A stretch of DNA of 14,590 nucleotides from an uncultured Asticcacaulis sp. (GCA_946480525.1 CAMLLA010000055.1:1-14590); one strand, 5' to 3'; positions 1 through 8,817 are shown, counted from the first letter of the stretch. Made by a program: numbers and translations. The notes: generated from the sequence alone by a model not told the origin.

Positions 1-182
1 CAGATGCCTTCGTAGACGCCGCGCCCCAGGTGTTCGACGAAGTGACCGTAGATATTGCGGTCGATCTTCGCGCCCGGTTGATCGGCGTGCACGACGATCT
101 TGGCGTCGATGACCTCAGCCGCGCCCGCAGGCACGGCCGAAATCATGGCGAAGGATACGGCAAGGCTCGCCCACACTCTCAT
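1..182 (-). CDS. GH51 alpha-L-arabinofuranosidase, second copy (3' end outside window)
   Basis: Only the first 60 codons are inside the window. The N-terminus is a Sec-type signal peptide ([20 protein letters not shown], then AAE). The mature part, [20 protein letters not shown] followed by [13 protein letters not shown], matches the start of the upstream GH51 enzyme nearly residue for residue ([22 protein letters not shown]), so this is a tandem paralogue. GH51 enzymes hydrolyse terminal alpha-L-arabinofuranosyl groups from arabinan or arabinoxylan with retention of configuration. The ATG lies one base after the TAA of the upstream gene, with an AAGG-like Shine-Dalgarno inside that gene's end, so the two are almost certainly co-transcribed and translationally coupled. 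Catalytic residues are beyond the window edge, so activity cannot be judged. Confidence 0.88.
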   Translation of the reverse strand, partial: MRVWASLAVSFAMISAVPAGAAEVIDAKIVVHADQPGAKIDRNIYGHFVEHLGRGVYEGI

Positions 183-183
183 C

Positions 184-1740
184 TTAGTCGAGCCTTACAA
201 CGACGACCGACTTGGCCGGCAGGCTGAGGGTCAGCTTGTTGCCAGAGATCTTGCCGCCCTTGTAGCTGACCGGCACGACGGTGGCGGGCACGCCCATTTC
301 GTTGCGCGCGTCCATCTTCGGCGCCGTCAGCACTTCGCCCGAGACCTTGGTGGCCTTCAGGCTGCCGAGATCGACGGTGAGCTTGACGTCATCGTCCGGG
401 TTCATGTTGGCCAGGCCGATATAGGTCTTGCCGTCCTTGCCCTTGGCGGCCGACGCGTTGATCGACGGCAGGGTCTTGTCGCCCGAAGTGAAGGTCGGCG
501 CCTTCACGTCCAGAGGCAGCGATGTCGAGTCCTGGAAGGGCACGTACATCTTGAACGCATAGTAGGTCGGCGTCAGCAGGATCTTGTCGTCCTGAGTCAG
601 GATCATGGCCTGAAGGACGTTGATCGTCTGGGCGACCGCCGTCATGCGCACGCGGTCGGCGTGCTTATGGAAGAAGTTGAAGTTGACCGCGGCCAGGACG
701 CCGTCACGCAGCGTATTCAGCTGGTACAGGTGGCCCGGATTGGTGCCCGGCTCGACGTCGTACCAGGTGCCCCATTCGTCGACATAGAGCGCGACCTTGT
801 TTTCAGGGTCGTACTTGTCCATGACCTCGTCGTGCTTGACGATGAAGTCTTCCATCTTGAGCGTCTGGGCAAAGGTGTCGGCCCAGGCCTGCTTGTCGAA
901 GTTGATCGAGGCGCCCTTCTTGTCCCAGTTGCCGGTCGGAAGCGTGTAGTAGTGCAGCGACAGACCTTCCATGCGGCGGTTGCCGATCTGCTTCATCACC
1001 ACGTCTGTCCAGTTGGTGTCACCGCCGCTGGGGCCGACGGCGATGCGGAGCGCAGGGTTGTCCGTGCCCTTGTGGAAGAACTCGTTGAAGCGGCGGTATT
1101 CGTTGGAATAGTATTCCGGCGTCATGGCGCCGCCGCAGCCCCAGGTCTCGTTGCCGATGCCGATCACCGGCACCTTGAACGGCTTGTCGCGGCCATTCTT
1201 GCGGCGTTCCTGAGCCAGCGTGTCGTCGCCCGGCGAGGTCATGTATTCGATCCATTCGCGCATCTCGGTCGGATTGCCGGAACCGACATTGATCGAGACA
1301 TAGGCGTCGGCGCCGACCTGCTCGGCGAAATCGAAGAATTCATGCGTACCGAAGTGGTTGCTCTCGGGCGAGCCACCCCACCAGTTGTTCTTGCGCGACG
1401 GACGCTGGTTGCGCGGGCCGATGCCGTCACGCCAGTGGTATTCGTCGGCGAAGCAGCCGCCGGGCCAGCGGATCAGCGGGACCTTGATCTCTTTCAGCGC
1501 ATTGACGACGTCGGTGCGGATACCGCGCACGTTCGGTATCTTGGAGTCTTCGCCCACCCATACGCCGCCATAGATGCCGGCGCCCAGGTGCTCCGAGAAC
1601 TGGCCATAGACATACTTGTCGATCTTGGGTCCGGGCTGGTCGGCTTTCAACGTGGCTTCGGCGGTCAGGGTGGCTGCGGATGCCGCGGATGCAGCAAGCA
1701 GCAAAGCCGAAACCGCGGCGGCGGTCAGCGTTTTAAGCAT
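184..1740 (-). CDS. GH51 alpha-L-arabinofuranosidase, secreted
   Basis: A 518-aa alpha-N-arabinofuranosidase releasing L-arabinofuranose from arabinan-type side chains. Residues 1-22 are a Sec signal peptide ([20 protein letters not shown], then SA). The fold is a GH51 TIM barrel followed by a C-terminal beta-sandwich (roughly 390-518). Visible motifs are YGQFSEHLG (45-53), [20 protein letters not shown] (90-109), GIGNETWG with acid/base Glu198, and [10 protein letters not shown] with nucleophile Glu322, so both catalytic glutamates are present. The ATG at 1740 was chosen because GGGAG sits about 6 bases upstream and the signal peptide starts there. The frame is open to 2082, but that extension would overlap the upstream lyase gene by about 310 bp and reads as non-signal sequence. 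It lies 31 bp downstream of the PL26-type gene and directly before a second GH51 gene. A role in pectic arabinan debranching is inferred from context; arabinoxylan is also possible. Confidence 0.95.
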   Translation of the reverse strand: MLKTLTAAAVSALLLAASAASAATLTAEATLKADQPGPKIDKYVYGQFSEHLGAGIYGGVWVGEDSKIPNVRGIRTDVVNALKEIKVPLIRWPGGCFADEYHWRDGIGPRNQRPSRKNNWWGGSPESNHFGTHEFFDFAEQVGADAYVSINVGSGNPTEMREWIEYMTSPGDDTLAQERRKNGRDKPFKVPVIGIGNETWGCGGAMTPEYYSNEYRRFNEFFHKGTDNPALRIAVGPSGGDTNWTDVVMKQIGNRRMEGLSLHYYTLPTGNWDKKGASINFDKQAWADTFAQTLKMEDFIVKHDEVMDKYDPENKVALYVDEWGTWYDVEPGTNPGHLYQLNTLRDGVLAAVNFNFFHKHADRVRMTAVAQTINVLQAMILTQDDKILLTPTYYAFKMYVPFQDSTSLPLDVKAPTFTSGDKTLPSINASAAKGKDGKTYIGLANMNPDDDVKLTVDLGSLKATKVSGEVLTAPKMDARNEMGVPATVVPVSYKGGKISGNKLTLSLPAKSVVVVRLD

Positions 1741-1771
1741 GTAAATCTCCCTCATTTTAATTGTCGGACAT

Positions 1772-4489
1772 TTACCTCTTAAGATATTTGGCTCCGGCTG
1801 TCTCCACAATTTCGCCATTAATGGCCAGGTTTTCGATGGCCGCCAGTCCCCACTGGGCCGCGGAATTGGTCGAAACACCAAGATCTTCAACGGTTTCGTG
1901 CAGGACATGGGGGGGCTTGACCGTCTGGACCGAGAAGTCGGTGGAAGACCGGCCGCGCCAGCCGTCCAGGAACTCTTCCCAGGCGCGGACGGCCAGTTTG
2001 GGGTCCTTAAGCTCGCGCGCCGCATACGACGTAAAGCGCGAATGGGCGTCGCGCAGGCTGCGGCCGTTTGGTACCCGGCCAAAGCGGGCGATCAGTTCGG
2101 CGTCGGGCGCATTGTAATATTTGCAGTAGTCGATCCACACCGCCTTATAGGCCGGGATGTCGATCAGCTTCAGCAATTCCATGTGGATTTCGAAGACGCC
2201 GAACACGCCGTTCAGGTGCGACACGCTGATCTTGTCGCCCGGATCGATGAAGGTGCCGGTCTTGACGTCGAAGGGCGCGCCGCCGGTCCACCAGCCGTTC
2301 TTGAACGTCGCAATCGAACGCATGCCGTTGGCGATGCGGTCGCGCCATTTCGTGTCGCCCGTACGCTCCCATTCCGTCAGCCAGGCGGCGGTAAACGAGC
2401 CCCAATCGGTGCCGAAGCTGCAATGCGGCGTCAGCTTCATCTTTTCCGGATCCTGCGGTGCGACGCGGCCGGTCTTGCGCGCGACGTCGACACGGGTCAG
2501 GGCGTCAACGGAATAGGCCAGGACGCGCATCAAGTCGCCGCAGCGCTCGTCGGCGGCCAGGTAGTAATAGTAGCGGCGGAAGGCGGCCTGGCTGACCCGC
2601 GCCTGCTTGGACGAATCGCTGAAATGCTGGACGCCGTGGCGCGTGCCATACCCGCGATAGGGGCCGATGTGGTAGACGTCGACTTCGCCGGTATGGCGCG
2701 TCATCGCTTCGGCCAGGCGGAAGACGTCGGCGCGGCCCGAACGCATATAGGCGTGCCAGAACATCATGTCGGTCGCCAGCTCGGAATTGTCCCACGCAAA
2801 GCCGCCGATGTCGTAGCGCCAGACGTGGCGGTCGCTGTCATAGGTGTGCATGACGTCGCCATAGTCCCAGAAGCCGTACCAGCGGTGCAGGTCGATCTGG
2901 GCAATGTAGTAGTCGAGCAGATGCGTCAGTTTCTTTTCGATCGCGGCCTTCACCGGCGTCGAGGTGTCGGGCAGGCTCCATTCGCCGAAGACGCCGGCCA
3001 TATGCAGGCGCTCGGGCGACACGGTCATGAACGGGCTTTGCGAGACATTATGCGCCATGGCGGCGAAGCGCTCACGCGACGGCGTGGCATCAAGCGCCCA
3101 CAGCGTGAATTCGGTCGTCCGCGCAATGCCGTAGGACTGGTCCCAGCCGGGTTCATAGTCCTCATAGGTGATGTCCAGCCCCTCGTTCTGGGCGGCATAG
3201 CCTTCCATGCCCCACACGGGGCGAAACGGGCGAATATCCATGGCCGGTGCGTCGGGCGACCACATCCAGGCGGTGACGCTTGCTTCGTCGGAAGCGGCGC
3301 CACGGACGTCAAGCCGCGACGGGCAGCGCTGCCAGAAGTCCTTCATGCCCAGCGCCACGCCGCCCCCTGCCCCGCCGACATAGGCCAGGCCCGTGGCGCG
3401 GTTGTCACCGGCCGCCGGCACCCAGGCGTGGCCTTCCAGGGTGCGTTTGCGGATGTTATAGCCATCGGCCGTGGCTTGGGAGAGTGTAAAGTCGCTCCAG
3501 GCCGGAATCCACTTGAGGCCTTTGGTGACCTGTGGGCTGATGTCGGCGGCATTGACCAGGCGTCCGGCGATCTGGTTATCTTTCGCGACCTTGCCGGCAT
3601 CGCGGCGCAGCCCGGTCAGCGAGCGCACCGCCTCGCCCCAGACGCCGTCATTCTGGCCTGAGAAACGGACATGGCGGTTGTACATCTCATCGCGCATCGG
3701 CACGGCCGCGCGTACCGACAGGCCGCGGATAAAGTCCTTCTGCGGGTCGCCGTCGAAGATGAAACTATGGACGATGCGTACCGATGCAGAACCGGCATGG
3801 AAGTAGAGGCGAACGCTGAACGGCAACCAGTCACGGTTATTGCCAGAATGGACGCCGTCAAGCTTGATGACCGTGCGCACCGGGCCTTTTTGTTCGAGCA
3901 CGGCGGTCTTGGTGACGCCGTCATAGGCGGTCTGGGTGATGTTCGACTTGTCTTCGAGAGAGGCTGCGTCCTGGGCCAGCGCGCCAAGAGTCAGCGCGCC
4001 CATGACGGACTTGCCCGCGCGCGTGGCGCCCGAGATCAGGGCCTTGCCGGACTTGGGCACGGTCCAGACGATATCGCCTGAGGTGACGGTGAAAGCATCA
4101 CCGTTTTCACTGACCGCCAGCGGCGCCTTGGCTGCCGCCGGTTTGCCGGCCGACAGCAGATATGACTTGGCGGGGGTCTCGGTGGCGGCGACCGCATGGG
4201 CCGACCATTTGAGCGAACCGTCGGGCCAGGTCGCCAGCGGCCACGACTGGACGGCCAGGTCGCCGAGCGAAAAGGTCGCACTGGCCTTCACCGCGCCCTG
4301 CGGCCACGGCACGCCGAAAGTGACGCCATCGACGTGGGCAGGCGCCTCACCATCCAGCCAGATTGCCTCGGTGACCGGAACGGAGACTGCGGGCCTCGCT
4401 GCGTTCGCCGCCGCCGTCACGGACATGGCGCCTAAGGCCGAACCCGCCGCCAGAATGCTCCGGCGGGTGGCTTTGATGGTGGAAGTCAT
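1772..4489 (-). CDS. Tat-exported PcRGLX/YetA-like protein, probable PL26-type exo-rhamnogalacturonan lyase
   Basis: A 905-aa protein with a twin-arginine signal (KATRRSILAAGSALGA, Arg9-Arg10; cleavage probably near ANA-A at 28-31). The N-terminal part (about 40-270) resembles the RIFT-barrel domain of PcRGLX/YetA proteins, with WLDGEAPAHVDGVTFGVPWP (44-63) and SWPLATWPDGSLKWSAHAV (82-100). A beta-sandwich region follows (about 270-470), then a helical alpha/alpha-toroid region (about 470-890) rich in aromatic motifs such as RWYGFWDYGDVMHTYD (536-551), RYDIGGFAWDNSE (558-570) and YHIGPYRGYGTRHG (606-619). The characterised fungal relative PcRGLX releases unsaturated GalA-Rha disaccharide from rhamnogalacturonan-I chain ends. 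The length fits the family. The start has AGGGAGG about 9 bases upstream. It probably opens an operon with the two GH51 genes. The family call is from memory of the motifs; activity is inferred, and a non-catalytic YetA-like role is possible. Confidence 0.82.
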   Translation of the reverse strand: MTSTIKATRRSILAAGSALGAMSVTAAANAARPAVSVPVTEAIWLDGEAPAHVDGVTFGVPWPQGAVKASATFSLGDLAVQSWPLATWPDGSLKWSAHAVAATETPAKSYLLSAGKPAAAKAPLAVSENGDAFTVTSGDIVWTVPKSGKALISGATRAGKSVMGALTLGALAQDAASLEDKSNITQTAYDGVTKTAVLEQKGPVRTVIKLDGVHSGNNRDWLPFSVRLYFHAGSASVRIVHSFIFDGDPQKDFIRGLSVRAAVPMRDEMYNRHVRFSGQNDGVWGEAVRSLTGLRRDAGKVAKDNQIAGRLVNAADISPQVTKGLKWIPAWSDFTLSQATADGYNIRKRTLEGHAWVPAAGDNRATGLAYVGGAGGGVALGMKDFWQRCPSRLDVRGAASDEASVTAWMWSPDAPAMDIRPFRPVWGMEGYAAQNEGLDITYEDYEPGWDQSYGIARTTEFTLWALDATPSRERFAAMAHNVSQSPFMTVSPERLHMAGVFGEWSLPDTSTPVKAAIEKKLTHLLDYYIAQIDLHRWYGFWDYGDVMHTYDSDRHVWRYDIGGFAWDNSELATDMMFWHAYMRSGRADVFRLAEAMTRHTGEVDVYHIGPYRGYGTRHGVQHFSDSSKQARVSQAAFRRYYYYLAADERCGDLMRVLAYSVDALTRVDVARKTGRVAPQDPEKMKLTPHCSFGTDWGSFTAAWLTEWERTGDTKWRDRIANGMRSIATFKNGWWTGGAPFDVKTGTFIDPGDKISVSHLNGVFGVFEIHMELLKLIDIPAYKAVWIDYCKYYNAPDAELIARFGRVPNGRSLRDAHSRFTSYAARELKDPKLAVRAWEEFLDGWRGRSSTDFSVQTVKPPHVLHETVEDLGVSTNSAAQWGLAAIENLAINGEIVETAGAKYLKR

Positions 4490-4655
4490 GGCGTGTCGCC
4501 TCCCTGAACCCTGTTATGCCTTGAACGCGGAAGCAGTCTGAACCCGGCGCGAAAAGTTTTCAACTTTAATCACACGTGGCCAATTTCGATCATCGCAATA
4601 AACCATGAACCACGCGAGCACGAACCGGTAGGGTCAGAGCGCGTGCCAGCCGTGT
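4490..4655 (-). promoter_or_regulatory. Presumed promoter/leader region of the PL26-GH51-GH51 unit
   Basis: This is the non-coding stretch between the lyase start codon and the repeat element upstream of it. A promoter is expected here because the preceding receptor gene ends in a strong terminator. No convincing -35/-10 pair could be picked. The only clear symmetry is an inverted repeat, AAAGTT (4553-4558), three bases, AACTTT (4562-4567), about 65 bp upstream of the start codon, which could be an operator half-site pair. The lyase ribosome-binding site (AGGGAGG on the minus strand) lies at its low-coordinate end. Confidence 0.3.
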
Positions 4656-4872
4656 TAAGGGAATCCACAGATGCACACAGATCGCTGCTTCGCAGCGCAA
4701 ACAGATAGCCCGCGACCAAGATTGTCCGCCGCGTACATCAGGCTATGACTGCGACGGCGCGAAGCGCCGTCATGAATGTGCAGTCTTTGAACGCCTGCCC
4801 GCCCGTCTGCTCGGGTCATCTGTGCGGATGCGCATCAGCGCATCCATCTGTGTGCATCTGTGGATTCCCTTA
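4656..4872. repeat. MITE-like non-coding element with perfect 27-bp terminal inverted repeats
   Basis: The left arm 4656-4682 (begins TAAGGGAATCCACAGATG) and the right arm 4846-4872 (ends CATCTGTGGATTCCCTTA) are exact reverse complements over 27 bases; pairing stops immediately outside and inside. The 217-bp unit has no credible ORF. Inside are three compact hairpins: CGCTGC-TTC-GCAGCG (4683-4697), GACGGCGC-GAA-GCGCCGTC (4753-4771) and GGATGCGC-ATCA-GCGCATCC (4826-4845). The word ATCTGTG recurs at 4818, 4846 and 4856, with its complement near the left end. Both ends carry TA at the outer tips, which would fit insertion at a TA dinucleotide, but no longer target duplication is visible. It lies between the receptor terminator and the lyase promoter. 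A REP/BIME-like chromosomal repeat is the main alternative to a transposon derivative. Confidence 0.8.
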
Positions 4873-4905
4873 TGATCGTTCCACACGCATCGCCCTCAAA
4901 TGCAC

Positions 4906-4940
4906 ATAAAAACCGCCGCCCGGTGTCCCGGACGGCGGCT
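4906..4940 (-). terminator. Rho-independent terminator of the TonB-dependent receptor gene
   Basis: On the minus strand the stem is CCGCCGTCCGG - GACA - CCGGGCGGCGG: 11 pairs with a single G-U wobble (plus-strand arms 4913-4923 and 4928-4938, loop 4924-4927). A run of five T follows directly (4912-4908). It begins 27 bases after the TAA of the receptor gene. The stem strength and T-run are textbook, so the receptor is probably transcriptionally insulated from the lyase/GH51 genes downstream. Confidence 0.93.
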
Positions 4941-4965
4941 TCTGTCGTTTTGGCCCTCGCAGCGG

Positions 4966-7900
4966 TTAGCGGCGGAAGGTGATGCCAGCGGTCAGGCGGT
5001 AGCCCGGCCAGCTATTGCCCAGGATCGACGGCGTGCCATCGGCGAAGGAAGCGAACTCGCCCTGAGACTGAACAACAACTTCGTTATTGATGTTACGCGC
5101 TTCGAAGAACAGCTCGAGTTCCTTGGTAACCTTGTGGGTTGCCTTGAAGTCGATATAGGTCGTCTTGTCCGTATACATCGGCGAACCAGGATTATACGGC
5201 AGAATGGTGATACGGCCTTCCGAGGGGTTCGGATAGTTGTTGACCGTATTCGCCCCTTGGGCAGAGATACCCTGGAAGATCTGATCACGGCCTTGGATGG
5301 CAAGGCGGGCCGTCGTCGTACCGTCGTCGTACCAGATGGAAGCGTTATAGTAATACGACGGTTCGTTCACCGGCGGCAATGACGCACCGGTCAATAGGTC
5401 GTACCAACCTGATCTGGTCAGCGAGGATTCGATCTTCGCGTAGTTGCCATCGAAGCCAAGATACTTGAAGCGCCAAGGCAGGAAAGTGAATGCCATCTTG
5501 GTCGAAGCTTCGATACCCTTGCGAGAGAAGCCAGGAGCGTTTACCCAAGTCGGATAAAGGAAATCAATGTCCTCCAGTGACTCCCCGGTGATCGGATCGA
5601 CAGCACCGGTACCTTCAAGGATTTTACCCGTGAAGCTCTGTTGCATGGGATCGCCACGAACAATCTTGTTCTTGAAGTAGGCCAACGAGAACATGGTGTC
5701 GCGGTTTGGATAGTATTCCACGCTGTAATTCTGGTTCAGCGACTCAAAAGGCTTCAGGCCTGGGTTGCCGATCGTACCGCAGTCGTTGGTGACATTGAGG
5801 TCCACGTCACGCTGGTCATAGGTACAGGTACCCGATGGCATCAGACGGCTCATCGGCGGTCGTGCAACCACCTCACCCCAGGTGTAACGGGCAACGACCT
5901 GGTCGTTGAAACCCCACAGGTTGAGGTTGACGCTCGGCAGCCAATCCTGAGTCACGCTCTCCATCGCCACCTGTTTAGTGACGCTGGCTGAAACGATGCC
6001 GGCGGCGGCATTTGGATTGCCTGCATTAAACGCCGAAGTCTTCTTAATGGCGGTAAAGGTCATGAAACCGTTACCCTTGGTCGAGGTCTCGACAAAGCGA
6101 TAACCTCCGTTGCCGTCGAAACGCATGGACAGCGGCAGGTTGAGCTCCCAATCCACCATCAGGTAGGCGGCGGAATTCCGCTCCCAGGTATAGCTGAATG
6201 GACGGGTATATTCCTTGCCGTCGCTGCCGGTACACACTTTCAGGCAATCAAAATTGTAATGGGCGAGCGGATCGCCGCCTGCAGAATAGCGCGGGTCTTT
6301 GGAAGCCTCTGACACAAGGTCATAAAACTTCTTGACGTCGATCTGCTGCCAGCCATCAGTCAGGTTTCCGCGATCCGGATAGCTGTTATAGAACTGGTCC
6401 CAAGGATCCTTGAGGACTTGGCTGATCATATTGGCCAAGTCGGCTTCCGTAACAGTGAACAGACCTTCGTGATAATTGAACAGGTCGTTAAACGGCACAA
6501 AACCGTAATCACAGGGCTGCGCGCCAGCCGGAGCAGCGGTACCCGCCGTGCCGTAACGCGTGCTGTCGCAGGCGCGAATCCGGCCGCGATATGTCGCGTC
6601 TGGAACGATGATCGGATCGGACCACCCTGGACCACGATATGTAAGGGCAGCACCGGTTGTCGGGTTACGATTGACCACCGACTGGACGGTCATGTTGCCG
6701 CCGGTCCAGCCTTTTGCCTCTTGTTCACGGATGTTAAAGCCGGCGTAGACCTTGGTGAAGAAAGGCAAGGCGTCCGAAACATCATAGTCCGCATCAAGGC
6801 GAAGCGTCTTTTCAGTTGTTTCCTGCGCCCGCGGCGTGAACTGCATTTCGATTTCCGGGCTTACCCACGGCCGTTGCGCCGCGGTATAGGCAAGGACGGG
6901 GCGCGGCGCGGTTCCTGCTGGAGGCGTGCCGGTGCCACCTGCCGGAACGGCCGTCTGGCCGACCACCTGTGGGAATACCCTTGCGTAGAGCGCCGGATCG
7001 ATGTTCGACAGATCGACCGATGGTGTGATGGTCCACAGGCCCGAAGGCGTAATGTCAAACGTCGCTTCACCGTAGGTATAACCCAAACCCATGCGGCGGT
7101 CGTAACGGGTGTATTCGGTCTTGCTTTGCCCCATGACAAAGTCGATATTCAGCTTCTCGCCGTGGTAGTTCCCACCGGCCGACAGGGTGAACGTTTTCCA
7201 GTCGTTGGTATTTTCGATCTGGTTGATCGTGTCTCGGCCGTCCGTGATCTTGAAGCTGGTCAGGTGGTGGGCATCATCAAAAACGACGCTGCCCGGTATA
7301 ACGTTTGAAACAATGCCACGGACGTAGCGGTTGCCTTCAACCGTATTGTTGGCGTTGGACAAAACCGTGCCTTGGCTCACGCCGTCATAAAGGTAATAGC
7401 CGGAACCCGGAACTGCCGCACGCACAACCGGCAAACCGGGTGTGTCGATGAACGTACGCGTGCTCACACCAGCAGCCGTCGTGATGGCCGTTGGGTTAAT
7501 ACTCACTGCACCGCGATCATTAGTCAGCTGATGGTTGCTGACATTACGACGGCTGTAAGCCAGCTTACCAAAAACAGTGAGGTTGTCGGTTACGCGGTAG
7601 TCTGCGCGCAGGTCAAGCGCTGTACGCTTTTCATGGTCGCGGCGAACAAAATAGCGCGCCAGGGAAGGCGTATAATCATTCCATTGATTCAGACAGGTTT
7701 GCAGTTCTTGAACGCGCTGCGCGGAAGCAGCCGAGTTGGACTCATCATTGTTGGCCCCCGTCGTGGCTGGGTTATCGGCAATCGCGGGGAACCAGGCGTA
7801 GCAATCCGCCTTGCTTTGTGCGGCCTGAGACGCTGCTGCCAGTGTCTTCGGCGTCTTTAACTGGCCGCTGAGCGGACCGGTGCCGAAGGCCGAGCTGTTC

Positions 7901-8739
7901 GCAAAGGCCGTGTTGGCGATGTCGTGCTGGACAAGCGCGGGGTCAAGCGAATAGGTCTTTTCCGGCGAATTGTCGAAATCGATCAGGCGGAAGTGACCTG
8001 CGTTCCGGCTGGTAGCATTCTCGACTGCGTGACCATCGTTCTGCACCGTCGACTGCGAATAGTTGACCAGGATGCCGAGACGATCGTTCATGAATTTCCG
8101 GGCACCAACGAAGTTGATCGACGGCGTCCAGCGCTCGTTGATCGAGTTCATAGTGTTGCGCAGGCTGAGCGAAACGTAAGGCTTCTTGAAGTCAAGACCA
8201 GTACGCGTCTTGATAATGATCGAGCCGCCCAGACCACCTTCGGTCATGGCCGCCGTCGTCCCCTTGACGACGTCAACGCTCTTGATCATGTCAGCGGGGA
8301 ATTCGCGGAAATCCTTGTTACGGCCGCTGCCGCCGGCCCACAGACCGCCGCTCGTGGTGTTTTCAAGGACGCCCAGGCCGTCGATTTCGACGTTGGTCTG
8401 ATCAGAACTCGCGCCGCGCACCGTAACGCTGGTGCCTTCGTTGAAGTCGCCGCGTTCCAGCGCCACGCCGGCGATACGCGAAATGGCTTCACCGATGTTG
8501 CTGTCCGGGAACTTGCCGACGTCCTCGGCGACGATCGAATCTGTCGCCGTCTTGGCGCGCTTCTTGCGATCGATCGACGAACGCTGCGAGGCGCGCGTGC
8601 CGACGATGACGACGGCGTCATCATTGCTGGCGGCCGGATCGGCCGGCGCGGCGTCCTGGGCGTAGGACATGGCCGGAACGGCCGCCAGACCAAGCGCGAT
8701 CAGAGCGGTCGTGCCCTGAAGGTACTTAGCGAAACTCAT
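4966..8739 (-). CDS. TonB-dependent outer-membrane receptor (Xanthomonas/Caulobacter type), probable oligosaccharide importer
   Basis: A 1257-aa energy-coupled outer-membrane transporter. Residues 1-28 are a signal peptide (TALIALGLAAVPAMSYAQ, then D). A TonB-box-like DDAVVIVGTRAS (40-51) and the family motif AEDVGKFPDSNIGEAISRI (71-89) follow, then SVTVRGASSDQTNVEIDGLG (104-123) of the plug domain (about 60-180). The rest is a 22-strand-type beta barrel ending in GYRLTAGITFRR, with no terminal aromatic residue. It is longer than the usual 850-1050 aa of this class because of extended loops, and it has eight cysteines in close pairs (e.g. Cys313/Cys349, and a CLKVC motif) suggesting disulfide-braced surface loops. 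The ATG has AGGGG 7 bases upstream. An in-frame GTG at 8757, with a stronger AGGAGGAG 8 bases upstream, is a real alternative adding six residues (MIRGSK). The pectin-oligomer substrate is inferred only from neighbours. No SusD partner is present. Confidence 0.96.
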   Translation of the reverse strand: MSFAKYLQGTTALIALGLAAVPAMSYAQDAAPADPAASNDDAVVIVGTRASQRSSIDRKKRAKTATDSIVAEDVGKFPDSNIGEAISRIAGVALERGDFNEGTSVTVRGASSDQTNVEIDGLGVLENTTSGGLWAGGSGRNKDFREFPADMIKSVDVVKGTTAAMTEGGLGGSIIIKTRTGLDFKKPYVSLSLRNTMNSINERWTPSINFVGARKFMNDRLGILVNYSQSTVQNDGHAVENATSRNAGHFRLIDFDNSPEKTYSLDPALVQHDIANTAFANSSAFGTGPLSGQLKTPKTLAAASQAAQSKADCYAWFPAIADNPATTGANNDESNSAASAQRVQELQTCLNQWNDYTPSLARYFVRRDHEKRTALDLRADYRVTDNLTVFGKLAYSRRNVSNHQLTNDRGAVSINPTAITTAAGVSTRTFIDTPGLPVVRAAVPGSGYYLYDGVSQGTVLSNANNTVEGNRYVRGIVSNVIPGSVVFDDAHHLTSFKITDGRDTINQIENTNDWKTFTLSAGGNYHGEKLNIDFVMGQSKTEYTRYDRRMGLGYTYGEATFDITPSGLWTITPSVDLSNIDPALYARVFPQVVGQTAVPAGGTGTPPAGTAPRPVLAYTAAQRPWVSPEIEMQFTPRAQETTEKTLRLDADYDVSDALPFFTKVYAGFNIREQEAKGWTGGNMTVQSVVNRNPTTGAALTYRGPGWSDPIIVPDATYRGRIRACDSTRYGTAGTAAPAGAQPCDYGFVPFNDLFNYHEGLFTVTEADLANMISQVLKDPWDQFYNSYPDRGNLTDGWQQIDVKKFYDLVSEASKDPRYSAGGDPLAHYNFDCLKVCTGSDGKEYTRPFSYTWERNSAAYLMVDWELNLPLSMRFDGNGGYRFVETSTKGNGFMTFTAIKKTSAFNAGNPNAAAGIVSASVTKQVAMESVTQDWLPSVNLNLWGFNDQVVARYTWGEVVARPPMSRLMPSGTCTYDQRDVDLNVTNDCGTIGNPGLKPFESLNQNYSVEYYPNRDTMFSLAYFKNKIVRGDPMQQSFTGKILEGTGAVDPITGESLEDIDFLYPTWVNAPGFSRKGIEASTKMAFTFLPWRFKYLGFDGNYAKIESSLTRSGWYDLLTGASLPPVNEPSYYYNASIWYDDGTTTARLAIQGRDQIFQGISAQGANTVNNYPNPSEGRITILPYNPGSPMYTDKTTYIDFKATHKVTKELELFFEARNINNEVVVQSQGEFASFADGTPSILGNSWPGYRLTAGITFRR

Positions 8740-8757
8740 TTTGGAACCCCTGATCAC

Positions 8758-8817
8758 TTTAGATACTCCTCCTGAAGCGGCCTTAAGGCCTTTTTTCTGG
8801 TTTGCCGATCGCTTCAG
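8758..8817 (-). promoter_or_regulatory. Structured leader of the receptor mRNA with strong Shine-Dalgarno
   Basis: On the minus strand, CTGAAGCG (8817-8810) can pair perfectly with CGCTTCAG (8779-8772), enclosing a run of six A and the 12-bp perfect palindrome GGCCTTAAGGCC (8790-8779). The downstream arm runs straight into the Shine-Dalgarno AGGAGGAG (8773-8766), sharing its first two bases. That site is spaced 8 bases from an in-frame GTG at 8757 and 26 bases from the ATG at 8739. The structure could limit ribosome access. This is a reading of base pairing only. Confidence 0.4.

Noticed and set aside
100..1782. 560-codon open frame on the plus strand
   Set aside because: It is antisense to the GH51 gene, whose catalytic motifs are intact. 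Its product is rich in Arg, Val, Asp and Gly with no recognisable domain, as expected for a GC-rich shadow frame.
184..2082. Longer N-terminus for the first GH51 protein
   Set aside because: The extra 114 residues overlap the lyase gene and read as non-homologous sequence. The signal peptide and GGGAG ribosome site point to the ATG at 1740.
1898..3661. 587-codon open frame on the plus strand
   Set aside because: Antisense to the PL26-type gene, low-complexity composition and no recognisable family.
4656..4872. CRISPR array or tandem repeat
   Set aside because: The ATCTGTG words are irregularly spaced and mostly belong to inverted arms. There is no repeat-spacer periodicity and no cas gene.
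4900..5382. 160-codon plus-strand frame across the terminator
   Set aside because: It runs through the terminator hairpin and antisense to the receptor C-terminus; no family is recognisable.
7924..8775. 283-codon plus-strand frame opposite the receptor N-terminus
   Set aside because: Antisense to the signal peptide and plug domain of a clear TonB-dependent receptor, with no independent support.
8772..8800. Plus-strand terminator (GGCCTTAAGGCC followed by six T)
   Set aside because: No plus-strand gene ends here. On the minus strand the T-run becomes an A-run upstream of the palindrome, so it does not terminate the real transcript.
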